From Caldanaerovirga acetigignens (GTDB lineage: Bacteria; Bacillota; Thermosediminibacteria; Thermosediminibacterales; Thermosediminibacteraceae), in the NCBI RefSeq assembly GCF_900142995.1, contig NZ_FRCR01000001.1, forward strand, positions 62,001 to 126,000: a stretch of 64,000 nt of DNA. Direction: 5' to 3'. The translations under genes were made by a program, and so were the position numbers. Shown here piece by piece: positions 6,454 to 15,890 of the stretch. The first letter of the stretch is position 1. Each line of letters begins with the position of its first letter. Under the pieces are notes generated by a model, which saw only the letters and a list, made by a program, of their open reading frames with translations, searched no databases and was not told the origin of the DNA.

Positions 6454-8793
6454 ATGTACCGCCCCTTTTTATTTGCCTTTTTATTTTTTGCATCGGGAAT
6501 TGCTGCTGGAGAATACATAAGAACTTTATGGCCTTTTATAATCTTGCTTATATCCGGATTTAGTCTTTATTTTGTTGTAAGAGACTTACGGAAATCAGTT
6601 CTCCTTGGAATTATAATATTTGCTCTAGGGGCTTTATACCATATTTTCTACTCTGCCAGGATGGAAGGCACCATTGCAGACTATGCGGGAAGCTATAGGA
6701 CCATAATAGGCACTGTGGTAACGCCGCCGGAAGTAGAAGATACAAAAGTAACTTATGAAGTAAGGACGTTACATGTTTTGCAAGACGAAAGATACGTTAA
6801 AGCTCCAGGCAAAATTAGAGTTACAATTCCTCGTAAAGATTCAATAAAGCTGCTGAATTACGGCGATGTGGCGGAATTTTCCGGGAACCTCAGGCTGCCC
6901 CGAAATTACGATAATCCCGGCGGGTTCAACTACATGGCATACCTTTCGCAAAAAGGCATAACAGCGACCATGTTTTCCCGGGAAATGAAGTATTTGGGCA
7001 AGGGTAACGTAAACCTGCTGGTAGAATCCGCATTAAATTTCAGGGAAAGGATACAAAACTTATATCGTCGGGTGCTTCCAAATAGGCTGGCATCCCTGCT
7101 TTCAGGGATAGTGCTGGGGCTTAAGGGGGATATTCCGGACGATGTTTTGGAAGCTTTCGGTAACGGAGGGGTCTTACATATTTTAACGGCTTCGGGATAT
7201 AATGTCGGCATAATCTACGCTGGTGCGGGATGGATACTGAATTTTTTTAAGCTTTCCCGGACTGCAAGTTTTATTGCTGGCAGCTTAGCAGTCCTTTTTT
7301 ATTCGCTGATGGCAGGAATGGCGCCACCGGTTTTGAGGGCTGCCATAATGCTGGAAGTAGTGATGCTTGGAAGGCTGATTGGAAGAAAAAGCGATCCGCT
7401 AAATAGCCTGAGCTTTGCAGGTTTTTTATTACTTTTGATAAACAGCTTTAATCTTTTCTCAGCCAGCTTTCAGCTTTCTTTTGCTGCTACTGCTGGTATA
7501 GTGCTATTTTTTAAGCCCGTACAGCGATTTTTTTATAAAGTTCCTGCCTTTTTCCGCGACTCCCTGGCGGTCCTAGTATCAGCACAATTGCTGCTTTTCC
7601 CATTCCTTATGTATTATTTTCACAAAATATCCCTGGCAGGTTTTTTACTGAACTTCATTATAGTGCCACTGGCCGGAGCAGCACTCATTGGGGGATTTTT
7701 AGGAGGCCTTGTAAATTTTATACCCTTCCTCGCTGTGCCGATTGTAAAAGTTACCGGAGTAATGATATTTTTGATAGATCGGATAACGACTTTTGCATCA
7801 AAGCTGCCTTATGCCGCTTTTTCGGTCCCTTCTTTGGGACCTCTTGCAGGTTTGGCCTATTTTACTGTGCTTTACGCAGTTTTTGCACCGGTGGAAGCTT
7901 TAAGGATTAAAAAAAGGTATAAATATGTTGCGGTAGGTCTCTGCTTGTTAATTGTATTGGCAAGTTTGATTTCGACAAGTTCAGGATTTGAAGTGACTTT
8001 TTTGGACGTCGGCCAGGGAGACTGCATTTTCATAAAAACGGAAGATGGCAAAACAATGCTTATTGACGGAGGAGGAATGCCCCTTTACTATAAGGGCAGT
8101 TTTGATATAGGGAAGGACGTGGTTTTGCCTTATCTTTATAATAAAGGGGTTCGAAAACTGGATGCGGTAGTTTTTACCCACTTTGATTCGGATCACGCAG
8201 GAGGATTAATATCTATAATTGAAGAAATGGATATAGAAGTTATAATTGTCGGCCATGCAGATGGTTCGGAGATTTACCAGAAGATGGTGGAGATCGCGAA
8301 GAGAAGGAAAATACCGATATTCATGGTTTCAAGGGGAGATGCTTTCCGAATAGGTGAAGCGGCGTTTTATGTTTTAAACCCGGCAAAGCGTCACCTTTTT
8401 GATGACGATAACGACAATTCGGTAGTTCTAAAAATGATGTATAAAGGACTGAGTTTTCTTTTTACTGGAGACTTGGGTTTTGAAGGAGAAAAGGATTTGA
8501 TTGACGAGTGCGATATAAGATCAGACGTGCTAAAAATTGCTCACCATGGGAGTGCTACTTCAACTTCTGAAGAATTTTTAAAAAAAGTAGCCCCTAAAAT
8601 TGCGGTAATTTCAGTCGGGGAAAATAATAGTTTCGGACATCCATCATCCAGAGTTTTGGAACTTTTAGAAGAAAATAAAATCAAAGTTTTTAGAACAGAC
8701 GTTCACGGGGCAATAAGCTTTAAAATCAAGGGAAGTAGCGTTGAAATTTTTACAAGCAAAAAGCAGTTTAAAAGATATAAAGTGAGGAGATAG
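6454..8793 (+). CDS. comEC: DNA uptake channel ComEC/Rec2
   Basis: 779 aa, full length. Order: N-terminal membrane segments, a soluble OB-like region (residues about 60-190), the multi-spanning Competence domain (about 200-510, with LTASGYNVGI and MAPPVLRAAIM), and a C-terminal metallo-beta-lactamase-like domain (about 511-779) with FLDVGQGDC, THFDSDHAGG, KIAHHGS and GHPS. It forms the inner-membrane pore that passes single-stranded DNA during natural transformation; the C-terminal domain is thought to degrade the other strand. The usual metal ligands are present. The ATG at 6454 lacks a clear ribosome site, which is unusual here. The next gene starts two bases after its stop. Confidence 0.93.
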   Translation: MYRPFLFAFLFFASGIAAGEYIRTLWPFIILLISGFSLYFVVRDLRKSVLLGIIIFALGALYHIFYSARMEGTIADYAGSYRTIIGTVVTPPEVEDTKVTYEVRTLHVLQDERYVKAPGKIRVTIPRKDSIKLLNYGDVAEFSGNLRLPRNYDNPGGFNYMAYLSQKGITATMFSREMKYLGKGNVNLLVESALNFRERIQNLYRRVLPNRLASLLSGIVLGLKGDIPDDVLEAFGNGGVLHILTASGYNVGIIYAGAGWILNFFKLSRTASFIAGSLAVLFYSLMAGMAPPVLRAAIMLEVVMLGRLIGRKSDPLNSLSFAGFLLLLINSFNLFSASFQLSFAATAGIVLFFKPVQRFFYKVPAFFRDSLAVLVSAQLLLFPFLMYYFHKISLAGFLLNFIIVPLAGAALIGGFLGGLVNFIPFLAVPIVKVTGVMIFLIDRITTFASKLPYAAFSVPSLGPLAGLAYFTVLYAVFAPVEALRIKKRYKYVAVGLCLLIVLASLISTSSGFEVTFLDVGQGDCIFIKTEDGKTMLIDGGGMPLYYKGSFDIGKDVVLPYLYNKGVRKLDAVVFTHFDSDHAGGLISIIEEMDIEVIIVGHADGSEIYQKMVEIAKRRKIPIFMVSRGDAFRIGEAAFYVLNPAKRHLFDDDNDNSVVLKMMYKGLSFLFTGDLGFEGEKDLIDECDIRSDVLKIAHHGSATSTSEEFLKKVAPKIAVISVGENNSFGHPSSRVLELLEENKIKVFRTDVHGAISFKIKGSSVEIFTSKKQFKRYKVRR

Positions 8794-8794
8794 C

Positions 8795-9625
8795 ATGGTG
8801 CAATACGGCATATTTGCGTGGTTCGGGTACGAAATCCCCATAGATATTCGGCTTCGACTCATATCTGAGGCAGGTTTTGATTGCGTAATGCTGTGGTGGG
8901 GCGATGAATTTTACGACATCGATGGAGAAAAGACAAAGCATCCGGATATAGCACGTAAGTATGGACTTGAAATAGCCAATGCCCATGCACCTTACCAATA
9001 TGCCAATTATCTTTGGGACGATGGAATAAACGGAGAAGCTTATGAAAATGTGCTTTTAGATTGCATAAGGACTTGTGCTCTTTGCGAGATACCCATTCTA
9101 GTCATTCATCCTTCGGAAGGACATTTACCACAATTTCCTGCAGGAAACACCGGAATTCAAAGACTCTTAAGGCTTTTGGACGAAGCTTCCCGGCTTGGGA
9201 TAAGACTCGCGCTTGAAAATGTGGAAAGGCCCGATTACCTTGAATACGTTTTTTGCAATATATACTCAGAGTATCTTGGATTTTGTTATGACAGCGGTCA
9301 TGATTTTTTAGTATCCGGTGGGTTTTCAATGCTTAAAAAGTACGCCGGCCGGCTTTTGGCGCTACACCTCCACGATAATGAGGGGAAGGAAGACCAGCAC
9401 CTGGTGCCGGGTGAAGGCAGAATCAATTGGGAAGACTTAAGACTTGGTCTGAATATGGCAGGTTTCAGCGGACCGCTTACGCTGGAATGTTTTGCGCCGT
9501 GGGATGGCGATATAGAAAAAATACGCCGAGAATCTCCAGAAGAGTACCTTGGTCGTGCTCTTAAAGCGGCAAAAAAGTTTTTTGAGCGCTCAAGCGTTCA
9601 CTCAATAGAGAGTACAGGCTTTTAA
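8795..9625 (+). CDS. Sugar phosphate isomerase/epimerase-like TIM-barrel protein
   Basis: 276 aa. Belongs to the xylose isomerase-like/AP endonuclease 2-type TIM barrel superfamily: strand-end motifs NAHAPY, VIHPSEG, LALENVE, CYDSGHD, LHLHDNEG and LTLECFAPW carry the His, Glu and Asp residues that bind divalent metal. Such proteins isomerise or epimerise sugars or act on related compounds; the substrate cannot be told. Ribosome site GAGGAG. It sits directly after comEC (one-base gap), likely co-transcribed, without a known functional link. Confidence 0.8.
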   Translation: MVQYGIFAWFGYEIPIDIRLRLISEAGFDCVMLWWGDEFYDIDGEKTKHPDIARKYGLEIANAHAPYQYANYLWDDGINGEAYENVLLDCIRTCALCEIPILVIHPSEGHLPQFPAGNTGIQRLLRLLDEASRLGIRLALENVERPDYLEYVFCNIYSEYLGFCYDSGHDFLVSGGFSMLKKYAGRLLALHLHDNEGKEDQHLVPGEGRINWEDLRLGLNMAGFSGPLTLECFAPWDGDIEKIRRESPEEYLGRALKAAKKFFERSSVHSIESTGF

Positions 9626-9687
9626 ACCGTATAGAAAGATGCTAAAATATATTGCGAAATTATTTCTCAAAAAAAGAGGAATCAGGG

Positions 9688-10665
9688 ATGGGCGAACTTT
9701 ACTTGTTTTACGGTCAGGAAAAATTACTCATTATGGAAGCTATCGAAAAGATAAAAAATAAATATGTTCCTGAAGCGTATGAGGCGATGGATTTTCAAAG
9801 GCTTGATGGGGAAGAAATCACTTACGATGAGATTATAAATATATCGAGGGTAGTGCCGATGCTTTCCGAAAAGAGGGTTGTGGCGGTTTTGAATGCCGTA
9901 TTTCTCGAAGAAGGAAGAAAAATTACTTCAAAGAGTGAAAGTTCGGAAAACCGCTTTATAGAATTTCTAGAAAATATTCCCCCATACCTGTGCCTTATTT
10001 TTTCTGCCGAAAAAGTCGACCGGAGGAAAAAAATAGTCAAGGTCATTCAGCAAAAAGGATTTGTTAAGGAATTTGCTCCTTTGAGTTTTAAAGATAAGGT
10101 TCGCTGGATTGAGTCCCGTTCTTTAAAGTACGGAAAACCCATGGAACCTTCTGCTGCTTTTTTCATGGCGCAGTTTACCTTTGACCTTTACCACGTAGAT
10201 GAGGAAATAAAAAAGGCTGCTGCCTACGTCCTTGAAAAAAGCAAGATCGACAAAAAGGACCTGGAACTTATTATGTCCGGGTCTACGGAGGCAAATATTT
10301 TCGGGTTAATAGATTCAATAGCGGAGGGAAAAGTTTCCCATGCTGTTAATATCTTAAACGACCTCATGTATGCAGGAGAAAAATCGGTGGTCATACTCTA
10401 CATGATATCAAAGTACTTTATGAACCTTTTTGCAGTAAAAGTAAATGAAGGGAAGACCTTTAACGAGCTGCAGAAAGATTTAAATCTCCATCCTTACGCC
10501 TTAAAAAAGATGATATTGCAGGCAAAAAATTTTAAGGTTCAGCAGATTAAGGAAATATTGTCGCTTTGCCAAAAGTTCGATCTGGATCTGAAAAGAGGCC
10601 GAATAGAAGAAAAAAGGGGACTTGAGGAATTGATTTTGAGAATATCAAGGGTGGTGAAAAAATAA
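9688..10665 (+). CDS. holA: DNA polymerase III delta subunit HolA
   Basis: 325 aa from ATG 9688; a TTG at 9652 is in frame but adds an atypical leader, and MGELYLFYGQEKLLI is the usual beginning. This clamp-loader subunit opens the sliding clamp during replication. It has the family's degenerate AAA+ domain (FLYGQE-type start and GSTEANIFGLIDSI in the middle region) and the helical C-terminal collar. Firmicutes often place holA between comEC and rpsT, as here. It converges on rpsT across a shared terminator. Confidence 0.9.
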   Translation: MGELYLFYGQEKLLIMEAIEKIKNKYVPEAYEAMDFQRLDGEEITYDEIINISRVVPMLSEKRVVAVLNAVFLEEGRKITSKSESSENRFIEFLENIPPYLCLIFSAEKVDRRKKIVKVIQQKGFVKEFAPLSFKDKVRWIESRSLKYGKPMEPSAAFFMAQFTFDLYHVDEEIKKAAAYVLEKSKIDKKDLELIMSGSTEANIFGLIDSIAEGKVSHAVNILNDLMYAGEKSVVILYMISKYFMNLFAVKVNEGKTFNELQKDLNLHPYALKKMILQAKNFKVQQIKEILSLCQKFDLDLKRGRIEEKRGLEELILRISRVVKK

Positions 10666-10676
10666 TTTTTAAATAA

Positions 10677-10705
10677 AAACGCGTAAGGCCTAAGCTTACG
10701 CGTTT
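10677..10705. terminator. Bidirectional terminator between holA and rpsT
   Basis: Stem AAACGCGTAAG/CTTACGCGTTT with a seven-base loop between two convergent genes; A/T-rich on both sides, so it can serve both strands. Confidence 0.75.
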
Positions 10706-10707
10706 AA

Positions 10708-10980
10708 TTAAACAGCAATGCTGAGCTGTTTTAGCTTTTTGTATAACCTGGATTTTTTACGGGCTGCCGAATTTTTATGGATAACGCCTTTTGCTGCTGC
10801 TTTGTCAAGAGCTTTTACGGCACCTATGAGGGCGGTCTTAATATTTTCGACATTTTGGGATTGCAGAGCTTCATTGAATTTTTTAATGGCTGCCTTTACT
10901 TTGGCTTTGACGAGTCTATTGCGGAGCGTCCTCTTTTTAGCCTGGCGCAGTTTCTTTTTTGCAGATGCTGTATTTGGCAC
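10708..10980 (-). CDS. rpsT: 30S ribosomal protein S20
   Basis: 90 aa, very basic, helical, with the S20 signature SAKKKLRQAKKRTLRNR and the C-terminal GVIHKNSAARKKSRL. The frame has GTG at 10989 and 10980; I chose 10980 because S20 proteins begin M-P-N and the AAGGGGGTGA ribosome site is then properly spaced. It binds 16S rRNA early in small-subunit assembly. It is transcribed against its neighbours, from its own promoter. Confidence 0.95.
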   Translation of the reverse strand: MPNTASAKKKLRQAKKRTLRNRLVKAKVKAAIKKFNEALQSQNVENIKTALIGAVKALDKAAAKGVIHKNSAARKKSRLYKKLKQLSIAV

Positions 10981-11010
10981 GCTTCTCACCCCCTTAAAAA
11001 CACTAAACCT

Positions 11011-11039
11011 ATTTTATCATTTCGTCCATTAAAATGCAA
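11011..11039 (-). promoter_or_regulatory. Sigma-A promoter of rpsT
   Basis: On the minus strand: TTGCAT (11039-11034), 17-base spacer, TAAAAT (11016-11011) preceded by TGA (TG-n extended -10). The start codon is about 30 bases downstream. Confidence 0.65.
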
Positions 11040-11106
11040 CTGTATATTATGAAAATCTGGAGGAATGCTATAAAAGAGCAATCTAAAAAATATGGAGGGG
11101 AAAGAC

Positions 11107-11433
11107 ATGGTAGGAATGATAATCAGGTTTATCGTGTCGGCTTTAGTTTTGATGCTGGTTAGTTTTTTGATACCGGGATTTCAGGTAGCAGGTTTTACAG
11201 GAGCCTTGATCGCGGCCATTGTTATAGCCATACTGGGCTTTATCGTTGAAAGTTTGCTGGGAGAAAAGATTTCTCCTCAAAATCGAGGAATCGTAGGCTT
11301 TATAACAGCTGCTGTTGTTATTTACTTTGCCCAGTTTCTAGTGCCGGCGATGAGGGTCACGTGGTGGGGTGCGCTTTTAGCATCGCTTGTTATAGGGATA
11401 GTAGACGCCTTCGTGCCCACCGAACTGAGGTAG
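11107..11433 (+). CDS. Phage-holin-like/YvlD-family membrane protein
   Basis: 108 aa from ATG 11107, which follows GGAGGGG; the ATG at 11092 overlaps that ribosome site and is rejected. It has about four membrane segments joined by short loops, with the family's VRIIFRFIVSALVL-like beginning and a C-terminal ASLVIGIVDAFV segment. The family is annotated as phage holin family (superfamily IV) but is chromosomal and of unknown role, possibly linked to envelope stress. It precedes gpr by only 12 bases and may share its transcript. Confidence 0.7.
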   Translation: MVGMIIRFIVSALVLMLVSFLIPGFQVAGFTGALIAAIVIAILGFIVESLLGEKISPQNRGIVGFITAAVVIYFAQFLVPAMRVTWWGALLASLVIGIVDAFVPTELR

Positions 11434-11445
11434 GGGGGATGGAAT

Positions 11446-12414
11446 ATAAACATAAGAACTGACCTGGCTATAGAAGCCCGGGAGATGACCGGAAAGGAGG
11501 AAATCCCGGGTGTCGTTGTAGAAACGGAAAAATCAAGGGATATTACAATAAGTAGAGTAAGAATAGAAAATGAAGAAGGAGAAAAGGCTTTAGGAAAACC
11601 TAAAGGTTATTACGTCACCCTAGAGGTGCCCCGGCTCAGGGAAAAAGATCCGGAATTGACTGAAGAAGTGAGCAAAAAATTGGCAGAAGAATTAAAGGTC
11701 ATGATAAATTTGCCGGTGGATTCCATTGTACTTGTGATAGGCTTGGGCAACTGGAACGTCACTCCAGACTCGCTCGGACCCAAGGTGGTTGAAAAGTTGC
11801 TGGTTACCAAGCACTTGTTAGAGTTCATGCCGGAAAAATTTAATACAAAAAAAGGCATAAGGCCAGTTTGTGCCTTGGCTCCGGGAGTTCTGGGCATAAC
11901 TGGGATAGAAACTGGAGAGATAATAAAAGGCGTGGTGGAAAGGATAAAACCGGACTTCGTTATAGTCATAGATGCTTTGGCTGCAAGAAGTATTGAAAGA
12001 ATAAGTACGACCATTCAGATTTCCAATTCTGGCATCCAGCCGGGCTCAGGGGTAGGCAATAGGCGAATGGGGATCAGCAGGGAAAGCATAGGAGTGCCGG
12101 TTGTAGCTATAGGAGTTCCGACAGTAGTTGATGCAGCTACGGTGGCAAGCGATGCATTGGATATGATGATTTCAGAATTTGAGCGTCAGGCCAAGCCAGG
12201 TTCGGAATTTTACAAAATGTTGAAAACCCTTAATATAGGTGAAAAATACCAGTTGATAAGAGAGGTCCTCTATCCTTTTGTAGGCGAACTGGTGGTAACT
12301 CCAAAGGAAATAGATTCGCTCATTGAAAATACTTCTAGGACATTGTCTGGAGGTCTAAATCTTGCCCTACATCCTGGCATATCCTACGAAGAGGTCAGCA
12401 CATTTTTGCAATGA
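11446..12414 (+). CDS. gpr: Spore germination protease GPR (apparent AUA start)
   Basis: 322 aa if started at ATA 11446. GPR is an aspartic-type protease that destroys small acid-soluble spore proteins at germination; it is made as a zymogen that clips its own N terminus. The conserved N terminus NIRTDLAIEARE lies upstream of the first in-frame ATG (11485), so that ATG cannot be the true start. In frame, no ATG, GTG or TTG lies between the preceding stop and this motif; ATA 11446 is seven bases after GGGGGG and would give M-N-I-R-T-D, as in relatives. An ATG at 11439 is out of frame, so a one-base error is the alternative. Later motifs (VIGLGNWNVTPDSLGP, APGVLGITGIET, GIGVPTVVDA-like) are intact. 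Confidence 0.9.
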   Translation: MNIRTDLAIEAREMTGKEEIPGVVVETEKSRDITISRVRIENEEGEKALGKPKGYYVTLEVPRLREKDPELTEEVSKKLAEELKVMINLPVDSIVLVIGLGNWNVTPDSLGPKVVEKLLVTKHLLEFMPEKFNTKKGIRPVCALAPGVLGITGIETGEIIKGVVERIKPDFVIVIDALAARSIERISTTIQISNSGIQPGSGVGNRRMGISRESIGVPVVAIGVPTVVDAATVASDALDMMISEFERQAKPGSEFYKMLKTLNIGEKYQLIREVLYPFVGELVVTPKEIDSLIENTSRTLSGGLNLALHPGISYEEVSTFLQ

Positions 12415-12438
12415 GGTCAAAAAAACCTCATTTTTTTT
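12411..12438 (+). terminator. Terminator overlapping gpr stop
   Basis: Stem ATGAGGT/ACCTCAT followed by eight T; the gpr TGA is inside the left arm. Confidence 0.75.
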
Positions 12439-12474
12439 ATTTTAAGTGAATATGCTTAACCGGAGGGGATAAAT

Positions 12475-13614
12475 TTGCTAAAAGTCAGGATAATAAAGAT
12501 AAGGAAGATGATATTATGCGTAATTACCTTTTTTCTTTTGCTTGCTGCCACTTCCGGTTTTGCGTTTATCAAAAAATCTGTAACTGTTATAGGAAGCATG
12601 GAAAAAAGGAAAGGGTTAGAGATAGTAGATAACCTTGATTCTATGTTTTTCCAAAAAATATTTTTGTTGACAATTCCTGCTGCACGAGCCTCAATGCCAC
12701 AACCGAAAGAGTTCTTTTTTGGTTTTAAAGAAGCTCTTTTTAAATTTCCCCAGTATAAAATGAATTTTGATGTATTTGAACCGAAAAACTATCTAGCTTT
12801 GCAGATACCTCTCATGGACGTTATGGAAATTGAACCAGCCACAACGCCGGGAATTGAACTACCGTCCGAAACAGTTGAAAATGAACATAACCCCCCCGAA
12901 GGCCCTCCACCTGCACCTCCAGAGGAAGAAGATATAGAAATTGAAAGGATAACACCGGCAGCCGGGAAACCCATCGTGCTGATTTACCACACTCACACTA
13001 CCGAATCCTACATGCCGTCCACGGCGTATAATTATCAACCGCGGGATCAGGCGTTTCATACTAACGACCTCAGATTCACCGTGGTCCGGGTGGGCGAAGT
13101 GCTGTCCTCTGAGTTGAATAAACTGGGCGTAACGGTTTTGCACGACAAAACGGTGCATGACGTGCCAACGTACATGTATTCCTATTCAAATTCCCTGAAG
13201 ACTTTGGAAAAGGTTTTGAAGGAGAATCCGTCCATCCAGGTGGTGCTAGATATTCACAGGGACGCGCCGGTTTCTGATCCGCAGAAGGCAAGAGAAATGA
13301 CTACTGTAAAAATCGAGAATAAGTACTATTCTAGAATAATGTTTGTAGTGGGCACCGACAAGACTTTTCCCCATCCTCACTGGAAAGAGAATTATAAGTT
13401 TGCCCTTTTGCTACAAAAAAAATTGGAAGAACTTTATCCAGGTATAACAAGAGAAATTGATCTCAGGCAGGAACGATTTAACCAGCACGTTTCTAAAAAA
13501 GCCCTTTTGGTGGAAATAGGAAGTCACGGCAACACCATGGAAGAATCCATGGAATCGGCGCGGGTGCTGGCGAAAGCCTTGTCGGAGGTCCTTAAAGATT
13601 TGAACAAACCGTAG
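12475..13614 (+). CDS. spoIIP: Stage II sporulation protein P
   Basis: 379 aa, TTG start after GGAGGGG. One N-terminal membrane anchor (residues about 10-32), a proline/glutamate-rich linker (about 128-155), then the SpoIIP amidase/endopeptidase domain with LIYHTHTTES, LDIHRDAP and LVEIGSHGNT, carrying the histidines and glutamate that bind zinc. With SpoIID and SpoIIM it thins septal peptidoglycan to drive engulfment of the forespore. It follows gpr, as in Bacillus and most Clostridia. Confidence 0.95.
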   Translation: MLKVRIIKIRKMILCVITFFLLLAATSGFAFIKKSVTVIGSMEKRKGLEIVDNLDSMFFQKIFLLTIPAARASMPQPKEFFFGFKEALFKFPQYKMNFDVFEPKNYLALQIPLMDVMEIEPATTPGIELPSETVENEHNPPEGPPPAPPEEEDIEIERITPAAGKPIVLIYHTHTTESYMPSTAYNYQPRDQAFHTNDLRFTVVRVGEVLSSELNKLGVTVLHDKTVHDVPTYMYSYSNSLKTLEKVLKENPSIQVVLDIHRDAPVSDPQKAREMTTVKIENKYYSRIMFVVGTDKTFPHPHWKENYKFALLLQKKLEELYPGITREIDLRQERFNQHVSKKALLVEIGSHGNTMEESMESARVLAKALSEVLKDLNKP

Positions 13615-13681
13615 GGAGAATAAAAAAGCTCAGCCTGATAAAAATAATTGGTAAGAATACAACAAGGAGCCTGTAGATGCG

Positions 13682-14020
13682 ATGGATATTTACATCGAAG
13701 ACCTCATTGCCCTTTTTTTAATATTTACTGTGGTTCTTTGCCTTGGATTGCGTGCTGCCGAGCGGGGCATAAATTATATGATGGCCCTTGATGTGGGCCC
13801 TCAGACCTTTGATATGAAAGTATTGCCAGAGAGGCAGTATCATTTTATCATACTCGGCCGTAGGTATTCGTTAAAAATGACATGGGAACTGGGAGAATTC
13901 TACGCTGACAGAAAGAAAGCAAGCATGCGCATTGCAGGATTTGACATAAGTATCCCTACAATGGTACAGCTTTTTAGTCCTTTTAAAATCCCCCATTTTA
14001 GATTTTTTCTTGATAATTAA
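13682..14020 (+). CDS. Hypothetical protein with N-terminal membrane segment
   Basis: 112 aa, unrecognised. Residues 6-24 form one hydrophobic membrane segment; the rest is a small mixed region without known motifs. ATG 13682 is the only usable start, though AAGGAG is 13 bases away, a little far. Its place between spoIIP and lepA suggests a sporulation or envelope role, but this is only context. The lepA promoter lies at its 3' end. Confidence 0.55.
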   Translation: MDIYIEDLIALFLIFTVVLCLGLRAAERGINYMMALDVGPQTFDMKVLPERQYHFIILGRRYSLKMTWELGEFYADRKKASMRIAGFDISIPTMVQLFSPFKIPHFRFFLDN

Positions 14021-14038
14021 AATTGTAGTATGTATAAT
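14010..14038 (+). promoter_or_regulatory. Sigma-A promoter of lepA
   Basis: TTGATA (14010-14015), exactly 17 bases, TATAAT (14033-14038), 45 bases before the lepA ATG. The -35 begins within the last codons of the upstream gene. Confidence 0.75.
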
Positions 14039-14082
14039 TATTTCTATCGGCAAATTTTTTGCAATTTTGAGGGGGAACCTCG

Positions 14083-15885
14083 ATGAAAATACCGCAGGAA
14101 AGGATTAGGAATTTTTGCATAATTGCACATATAGATCACGGGAAATCCACCCTAGCAGACAGGTTACTCGAATATACTGGGACAATTCCGGAAAGAGAAA
14201 TAAAAGAGCAAGTGCTTGATATGATGGATTTGGAAAGGGAACGCGGCATCACCATAAAGGCCAAGGCGGTAAGGATGGTATACAGGGCCGAAGACGAATA
14301 TGAATATCTTTTGAACCTTATAGATACCCCTGGACACGTGGATTTCAATTACGAAGTTTCAAGGAGCCTTGCCGCCTGCGAAGGGGCGCTGCTCGTCATT
14401 GATGCTTCCCAAGGTATAGAGGCGCAGACTTTGGCCAACACGTATCTTGCACTCGAACATGACCTGGAGATAGTTCCAGTTATAAACAAAATTGATCTAC
14501 CTAGTGCCGAGCCGGAAAGGGTAAGGCGGGAAATTGAAGAGGTAATCGGCCTTCCTGCCGACGATGCCCTGCTTATTTCGGCAAAAGAAGGGATTGGAAT
14601 CAAAGAGGTGCTCGAGGCAATTGTAAAGAAAATACCGGCGCCTAAGGGTTCGGAAGCAGAACCTTTGAGGGCGCTCATTTTCGATTCCCTTTACGATTCC
14701 TACAAAGGAGCCATAGCATTCGTCCGTATTGTAGAGGGGAAAATTGAACCGGGACGGAAGATAAAAATGATGTCAACGGGCAAAATATTTGAAGTGACGG
14801 AAGTTGGCATATTTAGTCCTGAGATGGTGAGCACCGACAGTCTCAGGGCGGGTGAAGTGGGATATGTCGTGGCGGGCATAAAGAACGTGAAGGACACCAG
14901 GGTCGGGGATACTATTACCGACGCGGACAATCCGGCAAAACAACCGCTCCCCGGCTATAAAAAAGCCGTTCCTATGGTTTTTTGCGGCGTTTATCCGGCC
15001 GACGGCGAGGATTACGAAAAATTGAGAGAAGCTTTGGAAAAACTGCAGCTTAACGATGCTTCGCTGTTTTTTGAACCCGAAACTTCTGCGGCGCTGGGTT
15101 TCGGCTTTCGCTGCGGGTTTTTGGGATTACTCCACATGGAAATCGTTCAGGAACGACTTGAAAGGGAATACGGTATAAACCTCATAACGACGGCGCCGAG
15201 CGTCGTATACAAAATAAAAAAGACTAACGGCGAGGAAGTAATGGTAGACAACCCGACCAATTTTCCGGAGCCGTCGAAAATAGAGCACATCGAGGAGCCT
15301 TACGTGGAAGCTTCTATAATGCTCCCCACTGAATACGTCGGAGCGGTGATGGAACTCTGTCAGGAAAAGCGTGGGAATTTTAAGGACATGCAGTACTTGA
15401 GCGAAAAAAGGGTTCTTCTGCGCTACGATATGCCCCTTTCGGAGATAATTTACGATTTCTTCAATCAACTGAAATCCCGAACAAAAGGTTATGCTTCTTT
15501 GGATTACGAGGTTATCGGTTACAGAAAGTCGGACCTTTGCAAGGTGGATATTTTGATAAACGGCGAATTGGTCGATGCGCTTTCCTTTATAGTCCATAAA
15601 GAAAAAGCGTACACAAGAGCAAGACAGTTGGTTGAAAAATTGAAGGAAGTAATCCCAAGGCACCTTTTTGAGATACCCATCCAGGCGGCTATAGGAGGGC
15701 GCATAATTGCGAGGGAAACCATAAAGGCCCTAAGGAAAAACGTGCTAGCCAAGTGCTACGGCGGGGATGTCACGAGAAAAAAGAAACTCTTGGAAAAGCA
15801 AAGGGAAGGCAAAAAGAGGATGCGGCAGCTCGGAAAGGTAGAAGTTCCGCAGGAAGCTTTCATGTCGGTGTTAAAGATGGGGTAG
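14083..15885 (+). CDS. lepA: Elongation factor 4 (LepA)
   Basis: 600 aa, standard length. Ribosome-associated translational GTPase that can back-translocate tRNAs. G1 motif AHIDHGKST (residues 15-23), RERGITIKA switch I, DTPGHVDF (G3), NKIDLPSA (G4) and the LepA-specific C-terminal domain ending [12 protein letters not shown] are all present. It starts behind GAGGGGGAA. hemW follows five bases after its stop, giving a lepA-hemW pair as in Bacillus. Confidence 0.97.
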   Translation: MKIPQERIRNFCIIAHIDHGKSTLADRLLEYTGTIPEREIKEQVLDMMDLERERGITIKAKAVRMVYRAEDEYEYLLNLIDTPGHVDFNYEVSRSLAACEGALLVIDASQGIEAQTLANTYLALEHDLEIVPVINKIDLPSAEPERVRREIEEVIGLPADDALLISAKEGIGIKEVLEAIVKKIPAPKGSEAEPLRALIFDSLYDSYKGAIAFVRIVEGKIEPGRKIKMMSTGKIFEVTEVGIFSPEMVSTDSLRAGEVGYVVAGIKNVKDTRVGDTITDADNPAKQPLPGYKKAVPMVFCGVYPADGEDYEKLREALEKLQLNDASLFFEPETSAALGFGFRCGFLGLLHMEIVQERLEREYGINLITTAPSVVYKIKKTNGEEVMVDNPTNFPEPSKIEHIEEPYVEASIMLPTEYVGAVMELCQEKRGNFKDMQYLSEKRVLLRYDMPLSEIIYDFFNQLKSRTKGYASLDYEVIGYRKSDLCKVDILINGELVDALSFIVHKEKAYTRARQLVEKLKEVIPRHLFEIPIQAAIGGRIIARETIKALRKNVLAKCYGGDVTRKKKLLEKQREGKKRMRQLGKVEVPQEAFMSVLKMG

Positions 15886-15890
15886 GTATC

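Noticed and set aside
15127-15663. Open frame of 178 codons antisense to lepA
   Set aside because: Shadow of the conserved lepA frame; no ribosome site or recognisable protein.
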